A stretch of DNA of 64,000 bases from PLOWO2-12-38-17 sp963709355. GTDB lineage: Bacteria > Planctomycetota > Brocadiia > Brocadiales > Brocadiaceae. Below are positions 6,111-14,973 of this stretch, in pieces. A model generated the notes under the pieces. That model did not search any database and was not told the origin of the DNA. It saw nothing but the letters and a program-made list of their open reading frames with translations. The first letter of the stretch is position 1, and every line of letters begins with the position of its first letter. The stretch lies in the NCBI GenBank assembly GCA_963709355.1, contig CAVPVY010000005.1, positions 1,674,001 to 1,738,000 of the forward strand, in the 5' to 3' direction. The position numbers were made by a program, and so were the translations under genes.

Positions 6111-6317
6111 TTATTTAAGACCCAACTCCTTTACTACCGTTTCAAGCGGAATCCTTTCTTTTGACTGCATTGATTCCAGTAACTCTTTTTCAACCTCTGG
6201 TCTTAACTCAAGCCCATAATCAGAATCAATAACCTCCAAAACCGTATCTTTAATAAGCTTCTTGAGTTCTTTCACTGTCATATTACTTACTTTTTTATCC
6301 GTTGTCTTTTTTTTCAA
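6111..6317 (-). CDS. Orphan antitoxin, second copy
   Basis: A 68-residue protein nearly identical to the antitoxin at 558-782 over its whole length; it starts at the first Met after the K-rich stretch and ends IPLETVVKELGLK. The frame upstream is shifted relative to copy 1, so a few N-terminal residues are lost. Upstream DNA (6318-6445) matches that of copy 1. With the toxin reduced to a stump, it may act as an anti-addiction antitoxin against the first copy. That role is inferred. Confidence 0.7.
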   Translation of the reverse strand: MKKKTTDKKVSNMTVKELKKLIKDTVLEVIDSDYGLELRPEVEKELLESMQSKERIPLETVVKELGLK

Positions 6318-6498
6318 TTTTTTATAGCCATTTCCTTAATCCTTTTAACAAAAAAGACTAATTGCAGAAGGTCGCGGCTTCCACAATCAGCCCTTTTATC
6401 AGGTGTTGCCACTTGTTTTATATTATCCTATAACGCCCAAAACACGCTGAACATGAACTATTTTAGACTTGATTATGAGGCTGATTTCAAATCTTACC

Positions 6499-7053
6499 TC
6501 ATTTCTTATTACACTTGTCCCTTACAATGATGTATGTTGGATATTCTCTCCAGAATGGGGAATAAAAACTATCATAGTAAAAATTATGGTGGGTTTGTTT
6601 TATTACCGGCCAGAGATGTAATTCTTTTACCTGAATGACTGGATACGTATATTCCATTTCCGCCATGGACAGGATGCGTTTCCCCTGAATTTCTCCTGCA
6701 AGAGTAATTTCACGGTCTTTGGTGTATACGGCTGGGTCAAGAAAGCGTTCGTCCTGGGCTAGAAACCTTCCTTCCGTTATATCCGTATCCTTTGGCTGTC
6801 CACGAAAACCTGAGGGTCGTTGTAATACCTTGATTAACGTGCCTTCTTTAGTATTTGTCGTCTCGATGATTACTCCACTTACGATAATCATTTGTCCTTT
6901 AAAACGTTCTGGGTCTTGCAATACATCATGGAAGGAAGTTTCCGGTTTTACTTGTTCCCTGACTTGTTGTGAGATAACATGGCAGCCGGAAAGAAATAGA
7001 AGAATCGCCGTAATTATAATGGTAAGAATTCTGTATTTCAGTATCTTGTTCAT
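6499..7053 (-). CDS. Slp-family outer-membrane lipoprotein
   Basis: The open frame extends to 7305, but the upstream part is a decayed hicA; the Met at 7053 starts a typical lipoprotein signal (MNKILKYRILTIIITAILLF then LSGC), giving 184 residues. The mature part has the Slp layout: FHDVLQDPERFKGQMIIVSG, a central OB-like region, and REITLAGEIQGKRILSMAEM followed by YPVIQVKELHLW. Slp proteins are lipid-anchored outer-membrane proteins induced in starvation or stress in enterobacteria; their molecular role is unclear. The ribosome site is weak. Confidence 0.85.
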   Translation of the reverse strand: MNKILKYRILTIIITAILLFLSGCHVISQQVREQVKPETSFHDVLQDPERFKGQMIIVSGVIIETTNTKEGTLIKVLQRPSGFRGQPKDTDITEGRFLAQDERFLDPAVYTKDREITLAGEIQGKRILSMAEMEYTYPVIQVKELHLWPVIKQTHHNFYYDSFYSPFWREYPTYIIVRDKCNKK

Positions 7054-7159
7054 GCTCGTGTCTTTTACACTTGCTCCTAATAGTATATTACGAAAAATAT
7101 TTAAGGGGTATCCGCTTGACTGCCAACCACCAACTTGTAGTATATGGGGAAGATTGTCC

Positions 7160-7425
7160 TTAAAACATGCTTGAATTTGAAGATCGTTTTGCGAATGAAG
7201 AAGTCTGGCATATATATAATCCAACTGATACCGTATAAGCTCAGTTCTCGGGTGCGGTCTATGCAGTTTGATAATGTGCTTAGTCTTTGGATTAATAAAC
7301 GCCACCCTTGGTCCTGCCGTCTTGCCTGTGCTTACACCCTAATAACCAAAACCATCCAGAATCCGTTTAAGCTCATTATAAGTAAAATCCTTCGGCTTAT
7401 ACAGAAACCGCTTCAATAACTTCAC
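7160..7425 (-). pseudogene. hicA: HicA toxin pseudogene
   Basis: Read on the minus strand from a GTG at 7425: KLLKRFLYKPKDFTYNELKR, then ILDGFGY, an in-frame TAG (7339-7341), then GVSTGKTAGPRVAFINPKTK and IKLHRPHPRTELIRYQLDYI. This is the full HicA double-stranded-RNA-binding-like toxin, with the catalytic His within LHRPHP. No hicB follows. One nonsense mutation therefore inactivates it, and the frame now runs into the Slp gene. An error in the sequence is possible but the missing antitoxin favours decay. Confidence 0.8.
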
Positions 7426-7441
7426 TACACTAGTTATTGCA

Positions 7442-7858
7442 TAATGATACCGCCTGAGACAATTATTGCAACTGTATTTCAGTTATTATCTAGGCACAGA
7501 AACACTTTTCAGGGTTGTTTCTAGACGGCTAAAACGCTGTTTTAACGGATAGTTTTTAGAAATAAAACACTTCCCTGAAATGCGAAAGGTCAATTCCAAA
7601 ATATTCATTGCGTCCAAAAATGAGTCTTATATATATTGGTATATCCTGGGAAATCCCCCCCTTGGTGGCAAGTAGTTCGATAACCTCACTACAGGTTTGA
7701 GTTGCACTTGTGCCGTACCTGTAAACAAAAACATATCAAAGAACATCAAAACAGGTATGAAACAGAATTACCTTGAAAGCCTTGAAAATGCTATAGAAAG
7801 CAATACTAAAGATATAAAACAAAAGACATTAAAACAGGTCAGCATGTCTATTAAATAA
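7442..7858. other. Gene-free region upstream of lolD-like gene
   Basis: No recognisable gene. Two short frames (minus, about 7480-7612; plus, 7757-7858) have no homologue I know. Only the promoter at its right end stands out. Confidence 0.5.
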
Positions 7859-7887
7859 TTGACTTGCATTTATACGTATGATATAGT
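7859..7887 (+). promoter_or_regulatory. Sigma-70-like promoter for lolD-ilvE
   Basis: TTGACT (7859-7864), 17 nt, TATAGT (7882-7887), 57 bp before the lolD-like start. Spacing and hexamers are close to consensus. Confidence 0.55.
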
Positions 7888-7943
7888 TTTTAAACTTATA
7901 AACATTTTATAACAATTTATGTTAAATCGCTATTCCGAAAATC

Positions 7944-8642
7944 ATGACGAATAATAGCCTATTACAGGCTATAGATATATACAAAGAATACACCAATGGT
8001 ACGTGTAAAGTTCCTGTCTTACATAAAATTAACTTATCTATAAAAAAGGGTGAGATATTAATAGTTGTTGGTGCTTCTGGCGCTGGAAAAAGTACATTAT
8101 TACACATTCTGGGAATTCTGGATACGCCTACCTCCGGTTCTGTAATATACAAGGGAATAAATCTTACCAAGTTAAGTTCAAAGAAGCAGGCTGAAGTGAG
8201 AAATCGTATTTTTGGATTTGTTTTTCAGTTTTATCATCTTTTGCCTGATTTTACAGCGTTGGAAAATGTCCTGTTACCTTGTTTAATAGGGAGTGGATTA
8301 GGAAACCATAAATCAATAAAGGTGGAATATACAAACAGGGCAATTTCTTTATTAGAAAGAGTAGGACTTGGTGGCCGTCTAACACACAGACCCTCACAAC
8401 TTTCAGGCGGAGAAAAACAAAGAGTCGCTATTGTACGCGCGCTGATTAATAATCCGGAATTGCTGTTATGCGATGAACCGACTGGTAATTTGGATACAAA
8501 AACAGGTCATGAAATAAAAAATTTGATCTGGGATTTAAATAAAACACTGAACCAAACGGTAATAATTGTTACCCATGACGCAGAAATAGCCAAGCATGCC
8601 GGAAGAGTAATAAGAATTGTAGACGGATGTATACAAGAATAA
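7944..8642 (+). CDS. lolD: LolD/MacB-type ABC transporter ATPase
   Basis: A 232-residue ABC ATPase: Walker A GASGAGKS (43-50), Q-loop FVFQFYHLLPDFTALEN, signature LSGGEKQR (153-160), Walker B LLLCDEPTGNLD (173-184) and the switch His in VTHDAEIA. The FQFYHLLPDFTALENVLLP block is characteristic of the LolD/MacB/FtsE group that moves lipoproteins or substrates from the inner membrane by pulling. The permease partner (LolC/E) is not in the window, so lipoprotein release is likely but not certain. The next gene begins 24 bp on, in one operon. Confidence 0.85.
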   Translation: MTNNSLLQAIDIYKEYTNGTCKVPVLHKINLSIKKGEILIVVGASGAGKSTLLHILGILDTPTSGSVIYKGINLTKLSSKKQAEVRNRIFGFVFQFYHLLPDFTALENVLLPCLIGSGLGNHKSIKVEYTNRAISLLERVGLGGRLTHRPSQLSGGEKQRVAIVRALINNPELLLCDEPTGNLDTKTGHEIKNLIWDLNKTLNQTVIIVTHDAEIAKHAGRVIRIVDGCIQE

Positions 8643-8666
8643 AAGGAAAGGAGCATATATAAAGCA

Positions 8667-9530
8667 ATGGGATTGAAGATTTATATAAATGGTCAAATAC
8701 TTCCGGAGGAAGATGCAAAGATATCAGTTTTTGACCATGGCCTACTGTATGGAGACGGAATATTTGAAGGCATACGCGCTTATAATGGTAAGATATTTAC
8801 ACTCCAACAACACCTGGACAGACTATATGATTCAGCAAATGCTATTTCCCTCAAAATACCTATAACAAAATCTGAAATGGCTGATGCCATAAAGAAAACA
8901 ATGGATGCTAATAATATGAAGGATTCATACATCCGCCTTATTGTTACAAGGGGTGTTGGGAAGCTAGGTCTTGATCCAAATAAATGCTCAAACCCACAAA
9001 TCATAATTATTACGGATACAATCGAATTATATTCAAAAGCTCTGTATGAAAGAGGCCTTGACATTGTAACTGTTACCACAATCAGGAACCATTTTTCAGC
9101 CCTCGACCCTAAAATCAAATCTCTTAATTACTTAAACAATATTCTGGCAAAGATAGAATCTATACATGCAGGTGCTGGTGAGGCGCTAATGCTCAATAAA
9201 GACGGTTACGTCGCAGAGTGTGCAGGCGACAATATTTTTATTTTTAATAACGACACACTTTTAACGCCACCACCAAGCGCTGGCATACTAGTTGGCATCA
9301 CCAGAAACGTAGTAATGAAATTAGCAACACAAATAGGTATCCAGGTGAAAGAAGAATTGATGACAAAATGCGATTTATATGCCGCAAAGGAATGTTTCTT
9401 AACAGGAACAGCAGCTGAGATAATACCTGTAGTTAAGATTGATGGAAAAATAATAGGCGACGGTAAACCGGGGAAGGTTACTCTTGATTTACTGAAAAAG
9501 TACCGTGAACTGACTATGAAGGGCTTTTAA
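8667..9530 (+). CDS. ilvE: Branched-chain aminotransferase-like, PLP class IV
   Basis: A 287-residue fold-type IV aminotransferase. It has the N-terminal FDHGLLYGDGIFEGIRAYNG (22-41), the PLP lysine in IKSLNYLNNILA (Lys151), and the phosphate-binding GYVAECAGDN and FLTGTAAEIIPV stretches. It transfers amino groups between glutamate and the keto acids of Val, Leu and Ile. D-amino-acid transaminase or aminodeoxychorismate lyase share this fold, but the length and motifs fit short IlvE best. An ilvB gene at 44268-45941 belongs to the same pathway. Its 3' end overlaps that of the convergent lspA by 17 bp. Confidence 0.85.
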   Translation: MGLKIYINGQILPEEDAKISVFDHGLLYGDGIFEGIRAYNGKIFTLQQHLDRLYDSANAISLKIPITKSEMADAIKKTMDANNMKDSYIRLIVTRGVGKLGLDPNKCSNPQIIIITDTIELYSKALYERGLDIVTVTTIRNHFSALDPKIKSLNYLNNILAKIESIHAGAGEALMLNKDGYVAECAGDNIFIFNNDTLLTPPPSAGILVGITRNVVMKLATQIGIQVKEELMTKCDLYAAKECFLTGTAAEIIPVVKIDGKIIGDGKPGKVTLDLLKKYRELTMKGF

Positions 9531-10002
9531 CGGATTTACTCGTCTTATGTGTTGAGAATGAAGTAATTAACATGAGAAATATCCCTATACATATCAAACC
9601 ATCCGCTACATTAAAAGTAGGCCAATGATATTTTTCACCGATGTGAATATCAATAAAATCTCTTACATACCTGTAATGGAATCTATCCCACAGATTCCCT
9701 GCAGCACCCGCCAAAACAAACCCTAATGCCAGATTTGTTATAAATAATTTGTTATTTGACCAGAAAAAAATACATAAAATCGCTATAATTGATATAATTG
9801 ATAAAATAATAAAAGCGTTGGTTTTGCCGGGTAAAAAGCCAAAAACAACGCCTTCATTTTTACTTCTTAATATATTTAGAAAGCCCGGAATTAAAGTTAC
9901 ACTTTTATAATAATCTAATTTTGAAAAAACCAGCCATTTTGATATAACATCGCACAAAAACCCACCCACAGCGGCAGCAATAAAAGCGACCTTGCTTTTC
10001 AT
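9514..10002 (-). CDS. lspA: Lipoprotein signal peptidase II
   Basis: A 162-residue membrane aspartic peptidase with four membrane helices. The catalytic pair is Asp115 in RYVRDFIDIH and Asp134 in FNVADGLI, 19 residues apart as in Pseudomonas LspA; the conserved SKNEGVVFGF and GNLWDRF blocks are also present. It cleaves lipoprotein signal peptides after lipid attachment to the Cys, for example on the Slp and window-edge lipoproteins here. It follows the DksA-like gene by 8 bp in one operon. Confidence 0.95.
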   Translation of the reverse strand: MKSKVAFIAAAVGGFLCDVISKWLVFSKLDYYKSVTLIPGFLNILRSKNEGVVFGFLPGKTNAFIILSIISIIAILCIFFWSNNKLFITNLALGFVLAGAAGNLWDRFHYRYVRDFIDIHIGEKYHWPTFNVADGLICIGIFLMLITSFSTHKTSKSVKSPS

Positions 10003-10010
10003 AGGCTTAT

Positions 10011-10385
10011 TTAGTCTTCTTCACCCTCTTCTTTCCTCTGACAATCTATACAAAGCTTTGCAAATGGTATTGCCTTTAGTCGCTCTTTATTTATCTTTTT
10101 CGTACACAGCTCACATACGCCAAAAGTGCCTTCCTCAATTTTCTCAAGGGCAGTATCTATATTACGCACACCTTCCTCCCCGCTTTGTATGAGGTCAATC
10201 ATAAGATCACGTTCATAATTATCGGTGCCTACATCAGCCATATGAATCGGAACGTTAGATAAATCTCCCGATGCATCCTGCATTGATCTTTTTAACGCTT
10301 CCCCTTGCATAGAATCTACCTTACCTACTAGTCTTTCTCTCAACGCAAGAAGTTGTTTTTTAAAGTAAGCCGCATCCTCTTTCAT
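10011..10385 (-). CDS. DksA/TraR-family zinc-finger protein
   Basis: A 124-residue protein with an N-terminal coiled coil and a C4 zinc finger: Cys91 and Cys94 (CELC), Cys112 and Cys115 (CIDC). The coiled-coil region holds DVGTDNYERDLMIDLI, typical of the DksA/TraR group in Gram-negative and related phyla. DksA binds the RNA polymerase secondary channel and acts with ppGpp. The tip acidic pair of E. coli DksA (DxxDxA) is not clearly present, so function as a stringent factor is uncertain. It lies directly before lspA. Confidence 0.85.
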   Translation of the reverse strand: MKEDAAYFKKQLLALRERLVGKVDSMQGEALKRSMQDASGDLSNVPIHMADVGTDNYERDLMIDLIQSGEEGVRNIDTALEKIEEGTFGVCELCTKKINKERLKAIPFAKLCIDCQRKEEGEED

Positions 10386-10800
10386 TTCATTCTCCGTTAA
10401 TCAATCTGAAAAATAACATAATCAACCGTTTTCAAGCAACTTCAATCATATAAATTGAAGGCCCTTCCCTTAAATTTTCACAGGAAGGCTCATATAAAAC
10501 AAAATATTTATTGAAAAACAATCTATCATATATCTAACATTTAGTCAATAAAAATTGAGATTGCGTAACTGACCGCCCATTTCACAAATATAAGTATGGA
10601 AACAAATAAAGAGAATTGGTAAAAAAAGTGCTTTCTAATTAATCAACAGTAATGTAAGTCTTGGAAAAGCACCGTCTGTGTGGAGATATAAATTATATAC
10701 TGAGGATGTTCCTATTGATAACAAAACAAATTAAAAACAATCATTCAACATAAAAGGGTAATGGTTTAACCATAATTACAACACAAGAGGTTTCCCAATA
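10386..10800. other. AT-rich intergenic region
   Basis: No gene or clear RNA seen. A weak CCTTCC/GGAAGG inverted repeat near 10460-10490 is not followed by a T-run. It should hold the minus-strand promoter for the DksA-lspA pair. Confidence 0.5.
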
Positions 10801-12585
10801 TCATGCTACATTTGTTTTGACATACGGTTCTATTGTAGTGTTCAACTCTTTCAATAAATCTTCAAGATTAACAGGATTTATTTGAACTGCCTGTCCCATA
10901 TTTATTGTTCGTGCCAACGTATTCCTGAGTATGGGGTTCTTAAGTTGCTTAAATCCAAACTTCACCAGAATATCTAAGGTTTGTGGATATTGTTTAATTA
11001 ACTGATAAACATTTGTACTTGCAGTCACACTTTTTATTTGTTCTGTTGGCTCTTCTTCTGTTTCAAGCCGCATTGTTGTCCAGACATTTATCCCAAAAAA
11101 GAACATTGCAGCATACTCAATAAAACCACTAAATCCCATAACAGGGTATAATTGAGGATAAAAATGCACAGAAAGCGGCTGAGAGACGACCCTTAACACA
11201 CATCCGACGTTTATAAGGACAAATGTAGTATTAAGTAATTTTGTGCTGCACAATTTGACTCCTTTGCTTAAGGGAATCATTTTTGAAGCGCACCCCAAAA
11301 TCATCATACTTATAAAACCTACAAATATTGCATGCCTGTATGCGCCAAACATTGCATGGGAAACACGCTCTACTGATATCGCCTCATAGATTGTGAAAGT
11401 TAGTAACGCACTTTCTGAAACAAAAAGCCAGATAAGCGCCGCCCTAATATACTTTCTGAATCCAGTAGGTAAATTAACAGTGCTTTTAACCCTTTTTTTG
11501 AAATCAAACAAATTCAAATTATAAATGAATAAGAATACACCCATAGTCTCCAGAAACCCTGCAATGCAGTAAATTACAGTAAAAAAGCCATAAAGGTTCT
11601 CTGTATACTCCCTATAAAAACCTGAAAAGATTCTCAAAGCGATCGAAATATTCAAGAGGTGTAATACATATTTGCTGATCTTCTCATCCGGCGTCTGTAT
11701 ACCCAGGAATATTGGTAAAGTCTTTGTGAAAATTCCAATAATAACCATGCACGAAAAACCCATGATTTGTATATGACGGATTTGATTCTTAAAAACTTCT
11801 GGAATTTCTGTGCTGTTAACTATATTGAAATGGAAGTACAATACTATCAAAGCAGCTGCCTGTAAGATAAACCATAGATAACTGGATAAAAGAAAGCCCT
11901 CATAAATTTCGAATTTCTCTTTCTGTGAAGAAAAATACGTCCTGCAAATAACATAAATGAATATTGCAAGTGATGCGACCTGGAGGATACACCCGATGAG
12001 GACAGGGATTTTAGTTAAGAAGAAACCCGTGTAATATGAAATAGTCTTAAAAACAAAGATGAGGAAGATACCCACCAGCATCAAGAAAAAAGATTTATAA
12101 GCCAATGGTGTACTATAAAGCAGGGAATTCCAGAATTTAGGCAAGGCAAAATACGAAATACCCATTATGAACAAACCAACCCATCCATATACCTGCGTAT
12201 CACCGTGAGTTTCGCTAAGTATCCATGACACAGAAGCAGGTGAATTCTTTAAAGCCATGTATGCTAGTAGAGATGCACCATATAAACATCCTGTAGAAAG
12301 TACTACAATAACAGCCGTCTTAACGAATATTTCATAAACATGTTCAGTTTGTGGTTTCGTAATCGTTGCTTCACTATTTGGGGCAATTTTCCCATCTATG
12401 ATGTTTTGAAGGTCATTAATTAATCTGATTGGGCTGATATTATGCATCTTTGCAAAGAAAGAAAGGGGTTTATCGGGGAGGATATTACCACCGCACATAA
12501 TCCCGTAGGTTTCGAAGATACTGCGTGTTATTGGATATTTTTCAACTACTTCCCTTACTGTGTTTTCCTGCTTTATTCTTTCCAT
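10801..12585 (-). CDS. DUF1858-NnrS-like-DUF1858 membrane protein
   Basis: A 594-residue protein in three parts. Residues 1-65 are a DUF1858 domain (VREVVEKYPITRSIFETYGI), the middle has about 12 membrane helices with NnrS-like blocks (SETHGDTQVYGWVGLFIMGI, RHIQIMGFSCMVIIGIF, RHAIFVGFISMMILG), and the last 70 are a second, divergent DUF1858 copy (VYQLIKQYPQTLDILVKFGF). NnrS proteins are haem/copper membrane proteins linked to nitric-oxide response; the conserved His in ETHGD and in the two RH motifs fit haem or metal binding. In an anammox organism NO is a central intermediate, so a NO-related role is plausible but inferred. It is a single gene. Confidence 0.8.
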   Translation of the reverse strand: MERIKQENTVREVVEKYPITRSIFETYGIMCGGNILPDKPLSFFAKMHNISPIRLINDLQNIIDGKIAPNSEATITKPQTEHVYEIFVKTAVIVVLSTGCLYGASLLAYMALKNSPASVSWILSETHGDTQVYGWVGLFIMGISYFALPKFWNSLLYSTPLAYKSFFLMLVGIFLIFVFKTISYYTGFFLTKIPVLIGCILQVASLAIFIYVICRTYFSSQKEKFEIYEGFLLSSYLWFILQAAALIVLYFHFNIVNSTEIPEVFKNQIRHIQIMGFSCMVIIGIFTKTLPIFLGIQTPDEKISKYVLHLLNISIALRIFSGFYREYTENLYGFFTVIYCIAGFLETMGVFLFIYNLNLFDFKKRVKSTVNLPTGFRKYIRAALIWLFVSESALLTFTIYEAISVERVSHAMFGAYRHAIFVGFISMMILGCASKMIPLSKGVKLCSTKLLNTTFVLINVGCVLRVVSQPLSVHFYPQLYPVMGFSGFIEYAAMFFFGINVWTTMRLETEEEPTEQIKSVTASTNVYQLIKQYPQTLDILVKFGFKQLKNPILRNTLARTINMGQAVQINPVNLEDLLKELNTTIEPYVKTNVA

Positions 12586-12751
12586 AAGTAACTATACTTT
12601 CAAATGTAATATATTTTATTAAGACGTCTTGTAATTTGTTTCGTGTATAAGTATCATATGAATCGCTTTTACAGAATATATCAGACATCTAAATTTGAGT
12701 CAACGATTTTTGCAATGCATCCATGAATCAATTATTGGAAAACATTTATAA

Positions 12752-14089
12752 ATGTTCAACACAACTTTAGTTCCTCACAGACTATTGCTCTTCGGCTTTA
12801 TTTCTATCATTTTTTTATGTTCTTATTTATTAACGCTTCCTGTAGCCTCTGCCAGTGGAAACTCGCAACCTTTTATTGATGCAATGTTTATAGCAACATC
12901 AGCCATTTCAACTACGGGACTTTTTGTAGTGGATATAGGCACTTTTTATTCCACATTCGGGCAGATTATTATCCTTGTATTAATCCAGATTGGAGGACTG
13001 GGTTATATGATATTCATTGTTCTGGTAATGTTTGGGCTTGGCGTAAGATTGTCTTTAGGCGGAAAACTAATATTGGAAGAATCTGTTGGTTTCCCGCCTT
13101 ACAAGGATATTATAAGATTCAGCAAAATTGTTATATTAATCACCTTTATCTTTGAATTTTTAGGGGCTATATGCTTAAGTCTTTACTGGATGAATGAATT
13201 TCCGGTAGGTCGGGCAATTTATCTGGGGACATTCCATTCTATTTCTGCCTTTTGTACCGCAGGTTTCAGTTTATTCCCAAATAATTTAAGCGCATATCAC
13301 AACAGCATATTTGTAACCACCGTTGTAACTATCCTTTGCCTTGGAGGCAGTATTGGATTCATTGTAATTTATGATATCTACTATTCAATATTTGGGAAAA
13401 TACACGAAACAGATTTGCCAAAAAGAATGCTCATGCATACCAAACTCGTACTGACGGTACTTCCTATACTAATCGTAACAGGAATATTTTTAATATATGT
13501 TTCAGAATGGAATACTCCGTCGCTAGCTACCAAAGATAGGCTTTTATCATCAATATTTCATGCCATTTCAGCTTCAACTACTACAGGTTTTAATACATCA
13601 GATTTGGGAACAATGAAAACCCTGGGATTAACCACAATGATTGTACTAATGTACATAGGCGCATCGCCTGGCGGTACAGGGGGTGGAGTTAAGACAACAA
13701 CCTTTGGATTATTAATTTCGTGCATCGTTTCGGTTGTCTCTATGAAGGATGAAATAATATTATTTAACAGACGAATACCATCAATAACAAAAGACAAAGC
13801 CATTGCTATATGTGCTAGTTCAATATTATTAATAATGATAGTTATTTTAATACTGTCATTTACAGAAAATGCATCTTTTATGGAAATAGTATTTGAGTCC
13901 GCTTCTGCCTTTGGAACGGTAGGATTATCAACTGGCATCACATCCTCATTAAGCACCTCCGGGAAGCTTGTTATTTGTATGACAATGCTTATAGGCAGAG
14001 TAGGCCCATTAGCAATAGGATATTCCATAAAAGGCAAACGTAAGATAGTCCCTGTCAAATATCCAGAAGGTGTAATGCTTGTTGGATAA
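12752..14089 (+). CDS. trkH: Trk/Ktr potassium transporter membrane subunit
   Basis: A 445-residue TrkH/KtrB-type protein with four pore repeats; filter-like segments are SAISTTGLFVVD, SAFCTAGFSLFP, SASTTTGFNTSD and SAFGTVGLSTGI, each with the key Gly. The loop SPGGTGGGVKTTT is the signature of the family. It imports potassium across the inner membrane together with a TrkA-type regulator, which is encoded next (14250-14942). At 445 residues it is closer to KtrB than to the 480-residue TrkH. Confidence 0.9.
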   Translation: MFNTTLVPHRLLLFGFISIIFLCSYLLTLPVASASGNSQPFIDAMFIATSAISTTGLFVVDIGTFYSTFGQIIILVLIQIGGLGYMIFIVLVMFGLGVRLSLGGKLILEESVGFPPYKDIIRFSKIVILITFIFEFLGAICLSLYWMNEFPVGRAIYLGTFHSISAFCTAGFSLFPNNLSAYHNSIFVTTVVTILCLGGSIGFIVIYDIYYSIFGKIHETDLPKRMLMHTKLVLTVLPILIVTGIFLIYVSEWNTPSLATKDRLLSSIFHAISASTTTGFNTSDLGTMKTLGLTTMIVLMYIGASPGGTGGGVKTTTFGLLISCIVSVVSMKDEIILFNRRIPSITKDKAIAICASSILLIMIVILILSFTENASFMEIVFESASAFGTVGLSTGITSSLSTSGKLVICMTMLIGRVGPLAIGYSIKGKRKIVPVKYPEGVMLVG

Positions 14090-14249
14090 CAGTTTTATTT
14101 TGCTTATTTATATTAATTTTGTTATTTTTAAAATTTATTGAGTATGACTTGAGACTTAAAATCTATTCTATAATTCTTTAACTTTGATAAATACATATCC
14201 ACAAAATAACTATACCTACCTTAAATAACAAACAAGAGTAATATATTTT

Positions 14250-14942
14250 ATGAGACAATTTGCTGTAATAGGGCTTGGGAGATTTGGTTGCAAGGTGGCT
14301 GAAACACTAGCTAAAAAGGGCGTTCCTGTAATAGCAGTTGATAGAAACCCGGAACTAGTGAATAAGGCTAGTGGTTTTGTAACAAAGGCAATACAAATAG
14401 ATAGCAGTGACGAGGAGGCTCTTCTAGCATGTGGTATAAAAGCCGTTGATGTCGCAGTAGTATGTATGGGCGAGGATATGGAATCGAGTATATTAACTAC
14501 CGCCCTACTAAAAAAACTAAATATAAAGGAAATAGTATCAAGGGCTTCCACCAAGCTTCACGCACAGATATTAAAAATGGTAGGTGCAACACGTATAGTT
14601 TTTCCTGAAGAAGATATGGGCATTCGCGTAGCAAATAGTATTCTTTCCCCTGGTGTAGTTGAATACATCGAATTAGGCGCCGATTATACCCTGGCAGAGA
14701 TTGAGGCAAAGAGCGAGTTCATTGGATGTACAATCAATGAATTAGATCTGAAAACAAAGTTTAAAATCAATGCGTTGATTGTAAAAAGGAAGGTTATAGT
14801 AACAGGAGAAAAGGGCGGCGAGGCTGAAGAGAAAGAAGTCCAAATCCTGCCAACTTCTGATTATAAAATTCAAGAAGGAGATGTACTTATAGTTGTTGGT
14901 AATAGCAAAGATGTTGAATCATTTAAAAAACATATGAAATAA
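14250..14942 (+). CDS. trkA: Trk/Ktr potassium uptake regulator
   Basis: A 230-residue RCK protein: an N-terminal Rossmann domain with GLGRFGCKVAETLAKKGVPV (7-26) and acidic VDRNPE for the NAD(H) or ATP ribose, followed by an RCK_C domain (LAEIEAKSEFIGCTINELDL to IQEGDVLIVVGNSKDVE). It has one Rossmann/RCK_C unit, like KtrA, where E. coli TrkA has two. It gates the TrkH/KtrB pore encoded 160 bp upstream. The parA gene begins 31 bp downstream. Confidence 0.9.
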   Translation: MRQFAVIGLGRFGCKVAETLAKKGVPVIAVDRNPELVNKASGFVTKAIQIDSSDEEALLACGIKAVDVAVVCMGEDMESSILTTALLKKLNIKEIVSRASTKLHAQILKMVGATRIVFPEEDMGIRVANSILSPGVVEYIELGADYTLAEIEAKSEFIGCTINELDLKTKFKINALIVKRKVIVTGEKGGEAEEKEVQILPTSDYKIQEGDVLIVVGNSKDVESFKKHMK

Positions 14943-14973
14943 TTCTTAAATAATTCTACCCAAATAAAAGCAA

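Noticed and set aside
7480..7858. Two short frames (minus 7480-7612, plus 7757-7858)
   Set aside because: No clear ribosome site, no motif, AT-rich chance frames possible.
10455..10495. CCTTCC/GGAAGG hairpin as terminator
   Set aside because: Short stem and no T-run.
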